Source: Priapulus caudatus (lineage: Eukaryota > Priapulida > Priapulimorpha > Priapulimorphida > Priapulidae). From it: a stretch of 51,882 bases of DNA. Both the position numbers and the translations under genes were made by a program. Where the stretch lies: assembly GCF_000485595.1 (NCBI RefSeq), contig NW_014577697.1, forward strand, positions 13,804 through 65,685, read 5' to 3'. The notes under the pieces are model-generated. The model had not been told where the DNA came from. It worked only from the letters and a program-made list of their open reading frames with translations, and ran no database searches. Positions 12,231 through 24,760 of the stretch are shown here, in pieces. Position 1 is the first letter of the stretch, and each line of letters starts with the position of its first letter.

Positions 12231-12844
12231 TCTTCCCCACGCTTTTTTGGCTATTGTTTCCACGAGGTTGCTTTCGTTCATTATTCATGTCGCTACCTTT
12301 TGTGTGTAAACGCCTTGTAGGCCCTATATGTATACCCGCTGCGTAGCGGACACCAGCGGCGCACATGCAAGCATGCAAGTAACATGCACCCCTCCCCCTC
12401 CGCCGCACCGCTCCTTAAAGCCACTACGCGTCACGGAATCTTCCCAACCGGCCGCGTTGCGGTACCAATGCATTCTATTGTATATACGTACGGTGCTGCC
12501 GGTGTCATTCGTCGCTGCCGTGGCGCTATGGCGCCACATTTGCAAAATCAGATGCGTCAATTGATACCGACCCGACGGTAGGTCGCCACCAACCACCCGG
12601 CCGCCACACCCACGGGCTATGCGCGTGCACGCAACGGGCGGTATTACTTGCTAAGACGGTCTGGTGGGACCTCTGCCGCTACACGGCGGCTTATGATCGG
12701 CCAACATAGATTATAGACTCGAATAGTGAGTAGAGTTATGATGATAATAAACATACGATATTCGCGTGCGGCAATCGGTTGTAAACCGCCGGGTATAGGC
12801 ACACGCCAGACCACATGCTCTTGCGCGAGTGCAGCCCAGTGAGC
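12231..12844. other. Unique stretch, no gene seen
   Basis: Mixed, CpG-bearing sequence. Overlapping short frames on both strands show no motif. Confidence 0.4.
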
Positions 12845-12945
12845 GCACAACAACACACACACACAACACACACACACCCACACAGCACACACACACACAC
12901 CACACACGGCACGCAACGCACGCACGCACGCATGACACGACCACC
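12845..12945. repeat. CA-rich low-complexity tract
   Basis: ACACAC with ACGCACGC units. Confidence 0.85.
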
Positions 12946-13420
12946 ACACACTACGCGCCGCAGCGCAGCGCGGTGCGCGTACATACATACGCATGCAACC
13001 GCACGGCAACGCAAAGCACGGCCGGCTTTATTCTGTTCGTCGGCAGATGTTAATACAAGACATTTGTTCGTCGGCAATTTATACAGAGCTGCTGAAACAG
13101 CTATGAGCGATGTTTTCGGTCCGCCATATGTTGTCGCGCGCTGTGTCGAGCAATTAGCAGCCACAGAAGCTGGCGAAACAACAGCGCAGACGCCGCCGCC
13201 GCCGCCGCCTACTCCCCCCCCATTATAAGTCCCACGTTCTTCAACCAACACCTCCCCCACCACCCCACCACCCCACCTACTACGAAGCTAACGCGCAGAG
13301 CTTGCGCCGCGAAATCGAGCTAGGGCATTTTTTTCGCTTTCAATTTTTTTAATGCTTAAATCTTGTTTTTTCGATGCGGGCGCCCAGTGGACGCGTCGTA
13401 CGTAATGTGAGCGCAGGATA
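12946..13420. other. Unique stretch with short CCG and CCACC runs
   Basis: GCCGCCGCC at about 13191-13208 and CCCCCAC-rich sequence at 13211-13282. No gene recognised. Confidence 0.4.
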
Positions 13421-13423
13421 AGG

Positions 13424-13490
13424 TCAGAAGTAGATAATAGGGAAGGGGATAGCGATAGTAAATAGGGGATTCCCTATTATCTACGCCTGA
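13424..13490. repeat. Palindromic mini-element, copy 1
   Basis: Arms 13424-13444 and 13470-13490 pair 19 of 21 around a 25-base loop. The outer-right half CTATTATCTACGCCTGAT matches the copy at 35574 (CTATTATCTACTCTTGAT) at 16 of 18 positions. Confidence 0.6.
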
Positions 13491-13699
13491 TGAGGTGTTA
13501 TGATTGCATCGACGCGGGCAGGCTTATGCTGAAGGAGAGCGACCATAGCAACAGTGGTTATCAACCGGGTTAATATTAGAGTTGCAGCTATATTTATGGT
13601 TACTGCTTGAATTAACTCCGTGCTTCGTTGAGAAGAAATTATGGGAGTAGCCACGGGGACCTTTTGAATCAGTCTGGCTATATGGTTATTGTTATCGTC

Positions 13700-14030
13700 A
13701 TGTTATGAGTAGGGTTATGGGTTTGAGGTTGTGGTTATGGTGAGATATTGGGCTAATGCTAAACTTACAGTCACAGTTAGGGTTACGGTTAGGGGGTGAA
13801 GAATAGGGTAGGGGTTATGGCTAGGGTTAGGGTTAGAGTTATGCATAGAATTGTGCTTATGCTTATTTTCGTAAGGCTATAGTTAGAGTTAGGATTAGGG
13901 TTCGGGAGAAATTTATGGTATTGGTTTGGATTTAATTTAGCGTTTGTGTAAGGGTTAATAGTTGGATTTGGATTAATAGATTTGGAGTTAAGGTGAGTAG
14001 TAGGGGTAGGGTTAATGTTACGGTTAATGA
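13700..14030. repeat. Degenerate telomere-like GGGTTA/GGTTAT zone
   Basis: Many imperfect GGGTTA units, clearest at about 13775-13850 (TAGGGTTAGGGTTAGAGTTA). It is strongly degenerate, so an interstitial or subtelomere-derived relic rather than a telomere. Confidence 0.65.
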
Positions 14031-14049
14031 TGAGGCTAGATCTAGGTGG

Positions 14050-14440
14050 TATAGGATTATTATTAAGTGTTGGATATTTTCTATTGTGTATATTTGTTAA
14101 AAAAATTGCATTTTTTTACATTAAAAGTAAGTACTAATAGAACTAAATGTATCATCAAATACTTACCTGATAAGATTGTTTCTCAACTAGTTAAAAATCC
14201 AAAAACCCGCTGCAATTTTATATTTTATATATTAAATGCTTGCTATGGGCTATATGTATGAGTCACGAGTGTTTGTTCAAAATCGAACGGAATAGCAAAA
14301 TAGGAAGTATAATGCAGCAATTTAACTAATAAAAGTAAACAGAATCACTTGCATCTTGTGAAAAAGTGGACATAATTTTTGTACTTTTACTATATTTACG
14401 GTGACGTAATCACTTTAAGTGATTATTATGAGAGTAGCGA
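14050..14440. other. AT-rich island
   Basis: Base composition drops sharply compared with both flanks. An 8-bp hairpin (AATCACTT/AAGTGATT) sits at about 14409-14426. A 64-codon frame (14067-14261) is Lys/Ile/Phe rich and unrecognised. It may be an inserted element with indistinct ends. Confidence 0.35.
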
Positions 14441-15235
14441 GATCACGATGCGCAAGCAGCAGTTCATAGCTGTTTCTAGGCTAACTCTACTCTACTGCTA
14501 ATTTCTCTCTGGAAACACGCCTCGACGTTTTTTACTTGCCTCGAATTCGTGTATAGAGGAACGAGCAGTACTCGCCCAGTGGAAAATCGACGAGAACGCG
14601 AGGGATAGTGAGTGAGTGTCTTCATGCATAAATGCACTGAATCTGGGATAGTAAATGCACAGCATTTCTTGGCCGCGTCTTGCATCTTCCATCGATCCCA
14701 TAATACACGAAGAAAGCGAGCAGAAAAAAACGCGAAAGTGCGTGTCTGCGCCCAGTGCGCTAGCTATATGGTTTTCAACTAAATCTAATATTTATCGACT
14801 CGTTGTGTCGGTCTGGCGGCTCGGGGTTCTGCTGCTCTCGGCGCTGCCGCAGACGATGCCTCTTCATATTTCCGCCTACATGAAAATCAATGCCACACAC
14901 ACCAAGCGGCAGCGTCGTCAGCACTGCGCGTAATCACCATGTTTAACAAACATTCGCCGACCCCTGCCGACGCGCCGAACATGTGACGCGTCTGCGATGC
15001 TGACGCGGCGATTGTAATTTCTGCCTGTCCGCCCTTTGCCCGACACTCGTGACCCCGTAGCACCGACCCCCCACCGCCGACCCCTTCCCCGACCATTGCC
15101 GACGTCGCTTTCTAATATTAAAGTGGTGTGGGTCTTTCGTCGCCTTTCCAAGATCAAAGTTGTGCGCGCGAGCGACCCTGCTGCGCACGCGCACGCCGTG
15201 GACTCGATGCTTCGCGTAAACAGATTATTGGACTC
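14441..15235. other. Unique stretch, no gene seen
   Basis: CpG-containing mixed sequence; overlapping short frames on both strands without motifs. Confidence 0.4.
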
Positions 15236-15429
15236 GAGAGAGTGCGAGAAAGTCAAAGGGAGATGACGAGAGGGAATAGATAGATAGAGCGAGTGAGGTG
15301 AGGGATTGAGAAAGAGAAAGAGAATGAGGGAGAGAAAGAGCGCGGGACAGGGTGGGAGAGAGAGAATGAGGAAGAGAGAGAGCGCGGGACAGGGTGGGAG
15401 AGAGAGAGAGTGAGGAAGAGAGAGAGAGC

Positions 15430-15487
<58 letters not shown>

Positions 15488-15520
15488 AAGAGACGGAGAG
15501 AAAGAAAGAGAGAGAGAGAN

Positions 15521-15562
<42 letters not shown>
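15236..15562. repeat. GA-rich, (TG)n and (TA)n microsatellite block
   Basis: GA-rich 15236-15430, (TG)n 15432-15474, GA 15475-15519, single N at 15520, then (TA)n 15521-15562. Confidence 0.9.
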
Positions 15563-15563
<1 letters not shown>

Positions 15564-15845
15564 CGAACAACACAAGCACGGTTCCTTAGTGACAAAGCTC
15601 TTTGCTTTGCTTGCTACACTCGCGAGAACGGCGGAGAGTGCATGCAAACGCTGCGAAATTCGGCGCAAACATGAAAACATATAGTCTGTACACTACGTAC
15701 TATACGTCGGATGGAGGTATGTTTATTTCGCTCATATAAAATAATCGCATTGCATGTCACTGCTGACAACATAAGCGTGGCTGATTGCGGTAATAATCAT
15801 AGATATTGACCGGCGCCAATAATAGTGTGTAAGTCAATCGACAGT
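15563..15845. other. Unique stretch, no gene seen
   Basis: Nothing recognisable. Confidence 0.35.
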
Positions 15846-15941
15846 GCGTACACGCGCGCGCGCGCGCACAAACACACACACACACACACGCGCGCGCGCA
15901 CGCACGCACGCACACACACGCATCCCCACCACACGCACTCT

Positions 15942-15972
<31 letters not shown>

Positions 15973-16237
15973 CACCACACACACACAACACACACACACA
16001 CACAACAACACACATCACACACACACACACACACACAGACACACACACACACACAAAACACACACACGCGCCGCGCGCCACACACACACACACTCACACA
16101 CACACACACACACGCACGCACGCGACGCTCACACACGCACTCCCCCCCCCCCACACACACCGCACGCCACGCACCTCGCACGCACACAGACACTGCCCAA
16201 CATCATACACTCGTGTATACATATTTATACAAAGGCA

Positions 16238-16320
<83 letters not shown>

Positions 16321-16321
16321 C

Positions 16322-16362
<41 letters not shown>

Positions 16363-16420
16363 ACACACGTACGTACGCACGTACATATACACGCACGCAT
16401 GCACCTAGCATTCACACACA
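15846..16420. repeat. CA-rich compound array
   Basis: (CA)n, CACG, ACGC and C-run blocks; cleanest (CA)n at 16241-16359. The roughly 200-codon His/Thr frames across it are compositional. Confidence 0.9.
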
Positions 16421-16740
16421 ATATACGTCGAGGTGACAGATTCGAAAGATAACAGAACGGTTACTCTTTCGCTATTGAGGCGCAGTGTGTGTGGGCGTCA
16501 CCCGTATATCGCATATTTGATCATCATGCTTAAATATTAACTCACTCTTCTCACGTGACGACGCAGGTAAACACTGAGTGCAGACGTGTGGAGGAGTGAT
16601 CGATCTCCCTCTGCGAGCTGTGCGAGGTGGCTCGTGTACACGTGCGGGTATGTGTGCGTAGCTGCGCGGGCAACGACCCATGCATGATAGGAACGTCGTT
16701 AGCTCTTCAAATAGCCAGAGGTCACTCACACACACGAACT
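16421..16740. other. Unique stretch, no gene seen
   Basis: No repeat or family-like frame. Confidence 0.35.
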
Positions 16741-17045
16741 ACCTTCGACAGGTGGTGACCTTTACACTACTGACCCACTGGATCACACATGCGCGCCGTA
16801 TTGATTCCCCAGTACCGCACATATGGTCCTGCTGCTCCCACAAGGAGGTCACCCTCTCACCACTCCTTCCCTATGGGGGTGACTCACACGCTCCTGCTCT
16901 ATGGGAGTACCCTACACACCTGTGCCCTTACAGAGGTCACCCTGTCACTATTTCCCCTACGGGGGGAAAACACACGGCAGTCCTAAGTTCTGCCCCACAG
17001 TGTTTACCCATGCACCTCTGCCCAGGGTTACCCGCCACCCCTCCC
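16741..17045. repeat. Degenerate minisatellite, roughly 30-35 bp units
   Basis: Recurrent GAGGTCACCCT, CCTATGGGGG and CACACCTG-type blocks at roughly regular spacing. Copies are much diverged. Confidence 0.5.
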
Positions 17046-17129
17046 GCTCTTGTATACTATAGACTGGTGCACCCATGGCTGCTGCTATACCGTTTTGGTG
17101 CAAAATTTTGCTTACTGCCGTTTGCCCTA

Positions 17130-17254
17130 TCGTTTTTGCTGCTGCCTTGCTGCATGTTGCTGCGCTATCTTCGTGGTTCGGTGCCGGCTACTGCTTTGCT
17201 GCTACTGCTACTACTTGCCGACGCTACTACTACCTACTACTACTACTACTACTA

Positions 17255-17287
<33 letters not shown>

Positions 17288-17433
17288 GACTACTACGTAC
17301 TGCGCGGGCTGCCTGCTGCTGCTGTGCTACTACTTTTACTTGCTACTGCTACTTTGCCCTACTGCTACGGCCTACTGCTAGTTGCTACTGTACTACGATA
17401 GCTACTACTACTACTTACTTACTACTACTAGCT

Positions 17434-17473
<40 letters not shown>

Positions 17474-17590
17474 GCTGCCCTGCTGCCCTGCCTGCTGTTG
17501 CGCTTGGCTGCTGATTGCGCTACTGCTTACTGCTACGGGCTACTGCCTACTGCTACTGTTGCTGCTTCTGGTGCTGGTAATTGAGGTGTT
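17130..17590. repeat. (CTA)n / (CTG)n trinucleotide region
   Basis: Purest CTA runs at 17233-17290 and 17435-17473, with CTG/CTA mixtures around them. Leu/Tyr-rich frames are by-products. Confidence 0.85.
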
Positions 17591-17940
17591 CCTTGTGGTG
17601 TTGCTGTTGGTGGATGTGGGAGGAATTACCACAGGCCGTGCATGGGTGCATGTGCGTGGGTTACGACGACCCTCCTACTATATGAGTGCTCAATGGATGA
17701 ACCGATATCGAGATAAAGGGCACACACCGGCAGGTGATAACAACATATCTCTACACCGGGGACAGTAGGCCCGCGATGCGAGCGGCTTCGGTCCCCATGT
17801 ACTCGTGTAGGACTACCACGAGCTCGTGTACAATTTATACCTGCAAAATAATATTACCTGTTCCGACAGCTCTGTACGCAATCACGCAGACGATCCGAGC
17901 AGATTAGCTTCGATTTGTAAATGTAAGCGTTTTGACACGC
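17591..17940. other. Unique stretch, no gene seen
   Basis: Nothing recognisable. Confidence 0.35.
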
Positions 17941-17944
17941 GTGC

Positions 17945-18055
17945 GCTTGGCTCTGTCACACGCGCGGCCGTGTCACACGCGCGGCGTGTTCACTTACGCG
18001 CGGCCGTGTCACACGCGCGGCCGTGTCACCCGCGTGGGTGTGTCACACGCGTGCC
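17945..18055. repeat. Short CpG-rich minisatellite, 17-18 bp units
   Basis: About six copies of a unit like GTGTCACACGCGCGGCC, with variants. Confidence 0.75.
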
Positions 18056-18204
18056 CTTCTATATGGCTGTTGATCTGTGTCGCATCGCGGACAATTCGCT
18101 ATTACTAATTCCATGCTAATTAATCAATGCAATTCATTACTAATTCATATACGGGTCGTGTTGCTATCAGTCGGCGTTTTCGCATCCGGAGTTCTGTTTG
18201 TGCA

Positions 18205-18564
18205 GAGATAGATACCGAGCGAGAAAGAGAGAGCGAGAGAGAGAGAGAGGAGAGACACGAGATGACGAAAGGAGAGAGAAAAGGGGGGGGGAGACGGAGG
18301 AAGAGAGAGGAGCAGAAAAGAAAGCGGCGGCAGAAAGAGAGAGGAGAGAGAGAGAAGAGAAGAGAAAGATGAGGAGAGGAAATGAGAGAGAGCGAGAGAG
18401 AGAAGAGAGACGAGAGACGGATAGAGAGACGGAGAACGAGCGAGAGTGAGAGCGAGAGCAGAAGGCCGGTGGGGCGGGGGGAGACAGACAGAGAGAGAGA
18501 GCAGAGAGTGAGAGAGCCAGAGAGAGAGAGACGAGGAGAGATAGAGAGAGAAATTATATGGAGA

Positions 18565-18603
<39 letters not shown>

Positions 18604-18645
18604 ATGGAGAGATGGAGAGAGAGAGAGACAGCGAGGGGGAAAGAC
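18205..18645. repeat. GA-rich low-complexity region
   Basis: AGAGAG with GAGCGA interruptions; purine strand is the + strand. Confidence 0.9.
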
Positions 18646-19125
18646 AGATTTACATTATCTGTATCCTAATATCGACATATCAGAACGCGGTGCAGACAGT
18701 GACAGCAGATTGCCCACCGGGCCAGATGGCGCGCACGCAAGTGTCTGTCTGCGTGCGTGCATGCGTGTGTTGCGTGCGTACGTGTGTGTGTGTGCGCGGT
18801 GTGTGAGTGGTCTTGCAGCTTGCCCCATATCGCTAACAGCTAATAGCTGCAGCCACGCGGAATCCCTATATGCTTACATTCCCGCGTGCGCGTGTGTGCG
18901 TGCTACGACTGGATGCATGCGCCTCTCGCCTGCGTGCTAGCTATAGTATAGTAGCTGTTCGCATCTTGGTTGCGCGCAGCTGCTTGGCTGCCTGGTGTGC
19001 GAGAGTGTGAGAGCGCGATATTTTCCCACGGGTCGACCTTCGCGCGCAAGCTGCGGCAAGCAATAACGGACAGCAGATCTTCGAAACGGAAGCCTCGGTG
19101 TCTGGCGAAATCAGCGTGCGTGGGT
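18646..19125. other. Unique stretch with short GTGC runs
   Basis: GTGCGTGC-type run at about 18750-18805. No gene recognised. Confidence 0.35.
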
Positions 19126-19265
19126 GCAGGAGTGGGGAGGGTGTGTGTGTATGTGTGTATGTGTGTGGTCAGCATGTGTGTGTGTGGGTGTTGTGTGTGC
19201 TGTGTGTGTGGGTGCGTGTGCGTGTGTGTGTGTGTGTGTTGTGTGTGGTGTGTGTGTGTACGCGT
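19126..19265. repeat. TG-rich tract
   Basis: Interrupted (TG)n. Confidence 0.85.
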
Positions 19266-19875
19266 GTGGGATATAGGTGTATAGGTGTGAACGAGGTACA
19301 CGTCTGTAAAGGGTTTGGACGTGGGATGAAGCTTAAAATATTTTTATATGCCCACTCCCTGTCGCTATTATCTTCGCACCCTATCGTATATATATTATAT
19401 ATACCGAGACTGAGATGGAGGTTGGCTGCAATATGAAGCAGGGACACAAAGCGGCACAGTCTCTATAAGTTGCAATTAAAATTTCCGATTGCATGCAATT
19501 TGCAAGACGCGCACATGAGCGGAATCCCGAAGCGTCGTTTTAATACTCGAAAATTTGATGTCATTTCGCGAACAGATAGAAATGCCGGACTGCTTTAATG
19601 GCAGCATAAAACTTTACAATCGATAACTCTCAGATCCGTACCCATATCTGCTTGATACCAGTGGATAGCGGGGGCAGGCACACGCGGAGTCCCAACCCGC
19701 ACAACACTGACATTATATTGAGTGCGCTATTGTTATGGAGATAATCCGTTTTCATAAATATAAAAATTCACCGCGAGGCGACAAAAAGGTAAACATTGTA
19801 TTCGTGGCGCTGCAGTCGTGTACAGGCGATGTTGTAAAGCAACGAACATGAAATAACAAAATTCTACAATCGCTC
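19266..19875. other. Unique AT-leaning stretch, no gene seen
   Basis: Nothing recognisable on either strand. Confidence 0.35.
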
Positions 19876-20278
19876 AGCCAACCAACCGACCAGGTCGGTC
19901 GGTCGGTCGGTCGCGTCGGTCGTCGGCGTCGGTCGGTCGGTCGGTCGGTCGGTCGGCGGTCGGTCGCGTCGGGTCGGTCTGGGTCGCGTCGGTCGGTCGG
20001 TCGCGGTCGCGTCGGTCGCCGCTTCGGTCGCGTCGGTCGGTCGGTTCGGTCGGTCGGTCGGCGGCGGTCGTCGGTCTGGTCGGTCGGTCGGTCGTCGCGG
20101 TTCGGTCGGTCGGTCGGTCGGTTCGGTCGTACCGGTCGCGTCGGTCGGTCGGTCGGTCGGTCGGTCGGTCGGTCGGTCGGTCGGGCTGTTTGCCGGTCTG
20201 TCCGTCGGTCTGTCTGTCAGTCGGGCGGTCTTTCGGTCTGTCTATCCGTCTGTCGGTCGGTCGGTCGGCCGGTCGGTC
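19876..20278. repeat. (GGTC)n array, irregular
   Basis: CGGT/GGTC units for about 400 bp, interrupted by CGCGTC and TCTG variants and many one-base indels. Confidence 0.9.
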
Positions 20279-20790
20279 TAAAAAATGCACCGCAATCCCA
20301 TCGCCAGTTACATTACATAGGACCATTCCGGCACGATTTGAGCGCACGTAGCACATATAGAGACAATATACATACGCGTCTTGATATAGTTCGTCTGACA
20401 AAGACGCGATACCAAACAGATGAAACCACGTCTTCTCTCACAGCTGGGCGCTCAAGAGGGCGAGCGTTTTAACATCGATATCTGCGTATACGATGTTTTA
20501 TGTCGTGAGTTCGTGTGGGGGGTGTTTTGCCGCGTGGGGGCGATAGATACGCCGCTCGGTCGTGATGTCGCGCGATCCAGCTGGTCAGCCGACGACCCGC
20601 GCGATGCAGTAGTAAGTAGTCTGTCTATATAGAGGTAACAGCCGTATATAGCTGGCTTATTAGTGTCGCAAAAATTTACGCGGCTGGGGGAGAGAGAGAG
20701 AGATGCCACTGCGGCAGCTGCCGCGCTTTTTGCTTCCGCCGACACGTGCGTAGAACTAACTTTGCCGCGATTGCACCGGAAGCGACGTAC
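20279..20790. other. Unique stretch, no gene seen
   Basis: A short GA run at about 20690-20703. No family-like frame. Confidence 0.35.
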
Positions 20791-20799
20791 GCGTGCCCG

Positions 20800-23700
20800 T
20801 GCGTGCCGTGCGTGACCCGTGTGTGCGTGCCGTGTTGGGGGGCAGTTGAGTGTGTTCGTTGCGCGACCGTGTGCAATGAGGCTGTTCTGTGTGCGGCGAC
20901 CGTGCTGCAGGAGCTGTGTTGTGCGACCGCTGTGGCATGTGAGTGTGCGTTGCGCGACACCGTGTGGCAGTGAGTGTGGGTCGTCGCGCGACGTTTGGCA
21001 GTGAGTGTGTGTACGCGACGGTGTGGCCAGTGAGTTGTCGTGCGCGACGTGTGGCAGTGAGTGTGTCGTGCGCGACCGTGTGTCGGCAGTGATGTTGTGC
21101 GTGTGCGACGTGTGGCAGTGAAGTGTGTGTACGCGACCGTGTCAGTGATGTGTCGGTGTGCGACCGGATGTGCGCAGTGAGTGGTGTGTTGCGCGACGTG
21201 TGTTGGCAGTGAGTGTGTGTTACGCGACCGCTGTGGCAGTGAGTGTGTGTGCCGAACCGTGTAGGAGTGAGTGTTGTGTACGCGACCGTGTTGGCAGTGA
21301 ATGTGTGTGTACGCGACCGTAGATCGGCAGTGAGTGTGTGTGTGCGCGACTCGTGTGGCAGTGGTGTGTGTACGCGACCGGTGTGGCAGATTGAGTGTGT
21401 GTGTTGCGACCGGTTGTTGGCAGTGCGGAGTTTGTTGCCTGTGCGGCGACCGTGTGGCAGTGAGTTGCGTGTTGCGACCGGTGGTGGCCAGTGAAGTTGC
21501 CGTGCGCGACCGTGTGGCAGTGAGGCTTGTGTGCGCGACCGTCTTGCTGGCAGTGGGTGTGTTGTGCGCTCGCGACCGTTGTGCGCATATGGAGTGTGCG
21601 TGTGCGACCGTGTGGCCGGCAGTGAGTGTGCGTACGCGACGTGCTGGCCAGTGAGTAGTGTCGTGCGCGACCGTGCTGGCATGTGAGTGTGTGTGCGCGA
21701 CCGTGTGAGCAGTGACAGTGTGTGTGCGCGACCGTGTGGCAGTGAGTGGTGTGCGCGACCGTGTGGCAATGATGTGTGTGCTTGCGCGACGGTGGCAGTG
21801 GAGTGTGCGTGCGCGACGTGTGGGCAGTGAGTGTCGTTCGTGGCGCGACGCGCTGTTGGCAGTTGAGGTGTGTGCGCGACCGTGTGGGCAGTGAGTGTGT
21901 GTTGCGCGACCGCTGTGGCAGTGTAGTGAGAATGTGTGCGCGACCGCGTGTGGCAGTGAGTGTTTGTGCGCGACCAGTGACGTGTGCGTGCGCGACGTCA
22001 GTAGTGTGCCGTCGTGCGACCGACATGTGGCAGTGAGTGTGCGTGTGCACCATGTGGCAGTGAGTGTTGTGCCGACGTGTGGCAGTGAGTGTGTGTGCGC
22101 GCCGTGCTGGCAGTGAGTGTGCTCGTGCGCGACCGTGTGGCAGTGAGTGTGTGTGCGCGACCGAGGTGGCAGTGAGTTGTGTGTGCGCGACCGTGTGGCA
22201 GTGACGTGTGATGTGCGCGCCGTGTGCATGATGTTGCGTTGCGGCGAACCGTGTGGCAGTGACATGTTGCGCGCACCGTGTGCAGTGAGTTGTCTGGACC
22301 GTGCTGGCAGTGAGTGTGGTGTACCGACGTGTGGCAGGTGAGTGTGGTGTTGTGACCGTGGGCCAGTGATGTGCGGTACGCGACCGGGTGGACAGTGAGT
22401 GTGTTAGTGGCGACCGTGTGGCAGTGAGTGTGATGTGAACCGGCGACCGTGTCAGTGAGTGTGTGTTACGCCGACCGTGTGACAGTGAGTGTGTGGTGCG
22501 CGACCGCTGATGGCAGTGAGTGCGTGTGCTGTGCGCGACCGTGTGCGTGAGTGTTGATTCAGCTGCGCGGACCGTGTGGCGAGTGGGAGTGTGGTACGCG
22601 ACGTGTTTGGCAGTGAGTGTGCGCGTTGGCCGCGACCTGTGGCAGTGAGTGTGTGTGTGCGGGCGCTGACTCCATGTGGCATGTGAGTGTGCCTGTGCGT
22701 GACCGTGCTGCGGGCACCGTGAGTGTGCCTCTGTGCCGCGAGGGGGGCCCCCCGCCCCCCCCCGCGGCTTGGCAGTGGAGTGTACGTGGCGGACGTGTGG
22801 CAGTGAGTGTGTGTGCGCGACCGTGTGGCAGAGTGAGTAGTGTGTGTGTGACCGTGTGGCAGTGAGTGGGTGTCGCGACCGTATTGTGGCAGTGAGTGTG
22901 TCGGTGCCGTGACCGTGTGGTGGCAGTAGTGATGGCTCGTGCGCGACCCGTAGTGGCAGTGAGTGATGTGCTTGCGGACCGCTTGTGGCAGCTGCAGTGT
23001 GTGTGCGGACCGCATGTGGCAGGAGTGTGTGTTGCGCGACCGTGTGACAGTGAGTGCATGTTTGTGCGCGACCGCTGCTGGCAGTGAGTGTGTAGTGCGC
23101 GACCGCTGTAGCAGTGAGTGTGCGTGCGCGGACCGTAGTGCAGTGAGTGTGTTGTGCGCGACCGTGTGGCAGTTGGAGTTGTGTCCGTGGCGCGACCGCT
23201 GCTGACAGTAGAGTGTGTGTGCGCGACCGTGTGGCGCAGTGAGTGTGTGTGCGCGACCGTGTGGCAGTGAGTGTGTGTCGCGCGACGTGTGACAGTGAGT
23301 GTGTCAGTGCGGCGACCGTGTAGCAGTGAGTGTCTGTGTGCGATCCGAGTGTGGCAGTGAGTGATCGTGTTGCCGACCGTGTGGCAGTGAGTGTGTGCGC
23401 GGCGACGGTGTGGCAGTGAGTGTGTCCGTGCGCCGACCGTGTGGCAGTGAGTGTGGTGTGCGCTGACGTTGACAGCTGAGTGTCGTGTGCGCGACCGTGT
23501 AGCATGTGAGTGCGCATTGTGCGCGACCGTGTGCAGTGAGTGTGTGTGCAGCGACCGTAGTGGCAAGTGACGTGTGTTGCGGCGCGACGCTGTGGCCAGT
23601 GAGTGTGCGCTGCGTGACCGATGTGCAGTGACCCGTCTGTGCGTGCGCGACCGTGTGGCCAGTGAGTTGTTCGTCGTGCGGCGACCGTGTGGCGTGAGTG

Positions 23701-24760
23701 TGCGTGGCGACCGTCCAAGGTGGCAGTAAGTGTCGTGTGCGCGAGCCGGTTGCAGTGAGTGAACCTGTGTGCGCGGACCGTGTGGCAGTGAGGGCGCACT
23801 GAGGGTGTTGTGCGCGAACCGTGTGGCAAGTGAGTGTGCGTGCGCGACCGTGTTGGCACGTACGACGTGTGGCTCAGTGCGCGACCGTGTGCGCACGGTG
23901 AGTGTGGGTGCGCGGGACCGTGTGGCAGTGACGTGTGCGTGCGCGACCGCTTTTTGGTTTTCGGCCCGTGAGTGTGTGTGCGCGACCGTGTGGCACTTGA
24001 GTCGTGTTGTTGCGCGACCGTGTGCATGATGTGTTGTGTGCAGCGACCGCTGTGGCAGGTGAGTGTTGTACGCGACCGGTGTGGCAGTTAGTGTTGTGCG
24101 TGCGCGACGTGTGGCTGTGAGTGTGTCGTGCGGCGACGGTGTGGCAGTGTAGTTGTGTGTGCGCGACCGTGTTGGCAGTGAGTGTGTGGTGCGCGACCGT
24201 TTGTAGCAAGTGAGTGTTGTTTGTGCGCCGACGTGTGGGCCAGTGAGTGTGTGTGTGCGCGACCGTGTGGCAGTGAGAGTGTGTCACGTGCCCGCGACCG
24301 TGTATGTACAGTGATGTGTGTGTGCGCGACCGTGTGCAAGTGATGTGTGTGCAAGAGGCTGGTCGAGTAATTATGCGCTCACCGTGTGCTCGTGAGTGTG
24401 TGCTGCGCGACCGTATCTCTTTTNGTGCGCGACCGTGTGGCAGTGAGTGTGCGTGCGTGACCGTGTGGCAGTGAGTGTGCGTGCGTGACCGTGTGGCAGT
24501 GAGTGTGCGTGCGCGACCGTGTGGCAGTGAGTGTGAGTGTGCGTGTGCGACCGTGTGGCAGTGAGTGTGTGTGCGTGACCGTGTGGCTGTGAGTGTGCGT
24601 GCGCGACCGTGTGGCTGTGAGTGTGTGTGTGCGACCGTGTGGCAGTGAGTGTGTGTGCGCGACCGTGTGGCAGTGAGTGTGTGTGCGCGACCGTGTGGCA
24701 GTGAGTGTGTGTGCGCGACCGTGTGGCAGTGAGTGTGTGTGCGCGACCGCCGCCGTGCGC
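20800..24760. repeat. 28-bp minisatellite array, about 140 copies
   Basis: The unit is 28 bp and includes GCGCGACCGTGTGGCAGTGA followed by GTGTGTGT. Copies downstream of the N at 24424 (24425-24745) are almost identical. Copies upstream (20950-24423) carry scattered single-base indels in nearly every unit. Because 28 is not a multiple of three and the minus strand has no stop in any frame, the array reads as very long His/Thr/Arg/Ser frames that are not evidence of a gene. Confidence 0.95.

Noticed and set aside
15825-16452. His/Thr-rich 200-codon frames
   Set aside because: Pure consequence of the CA array.
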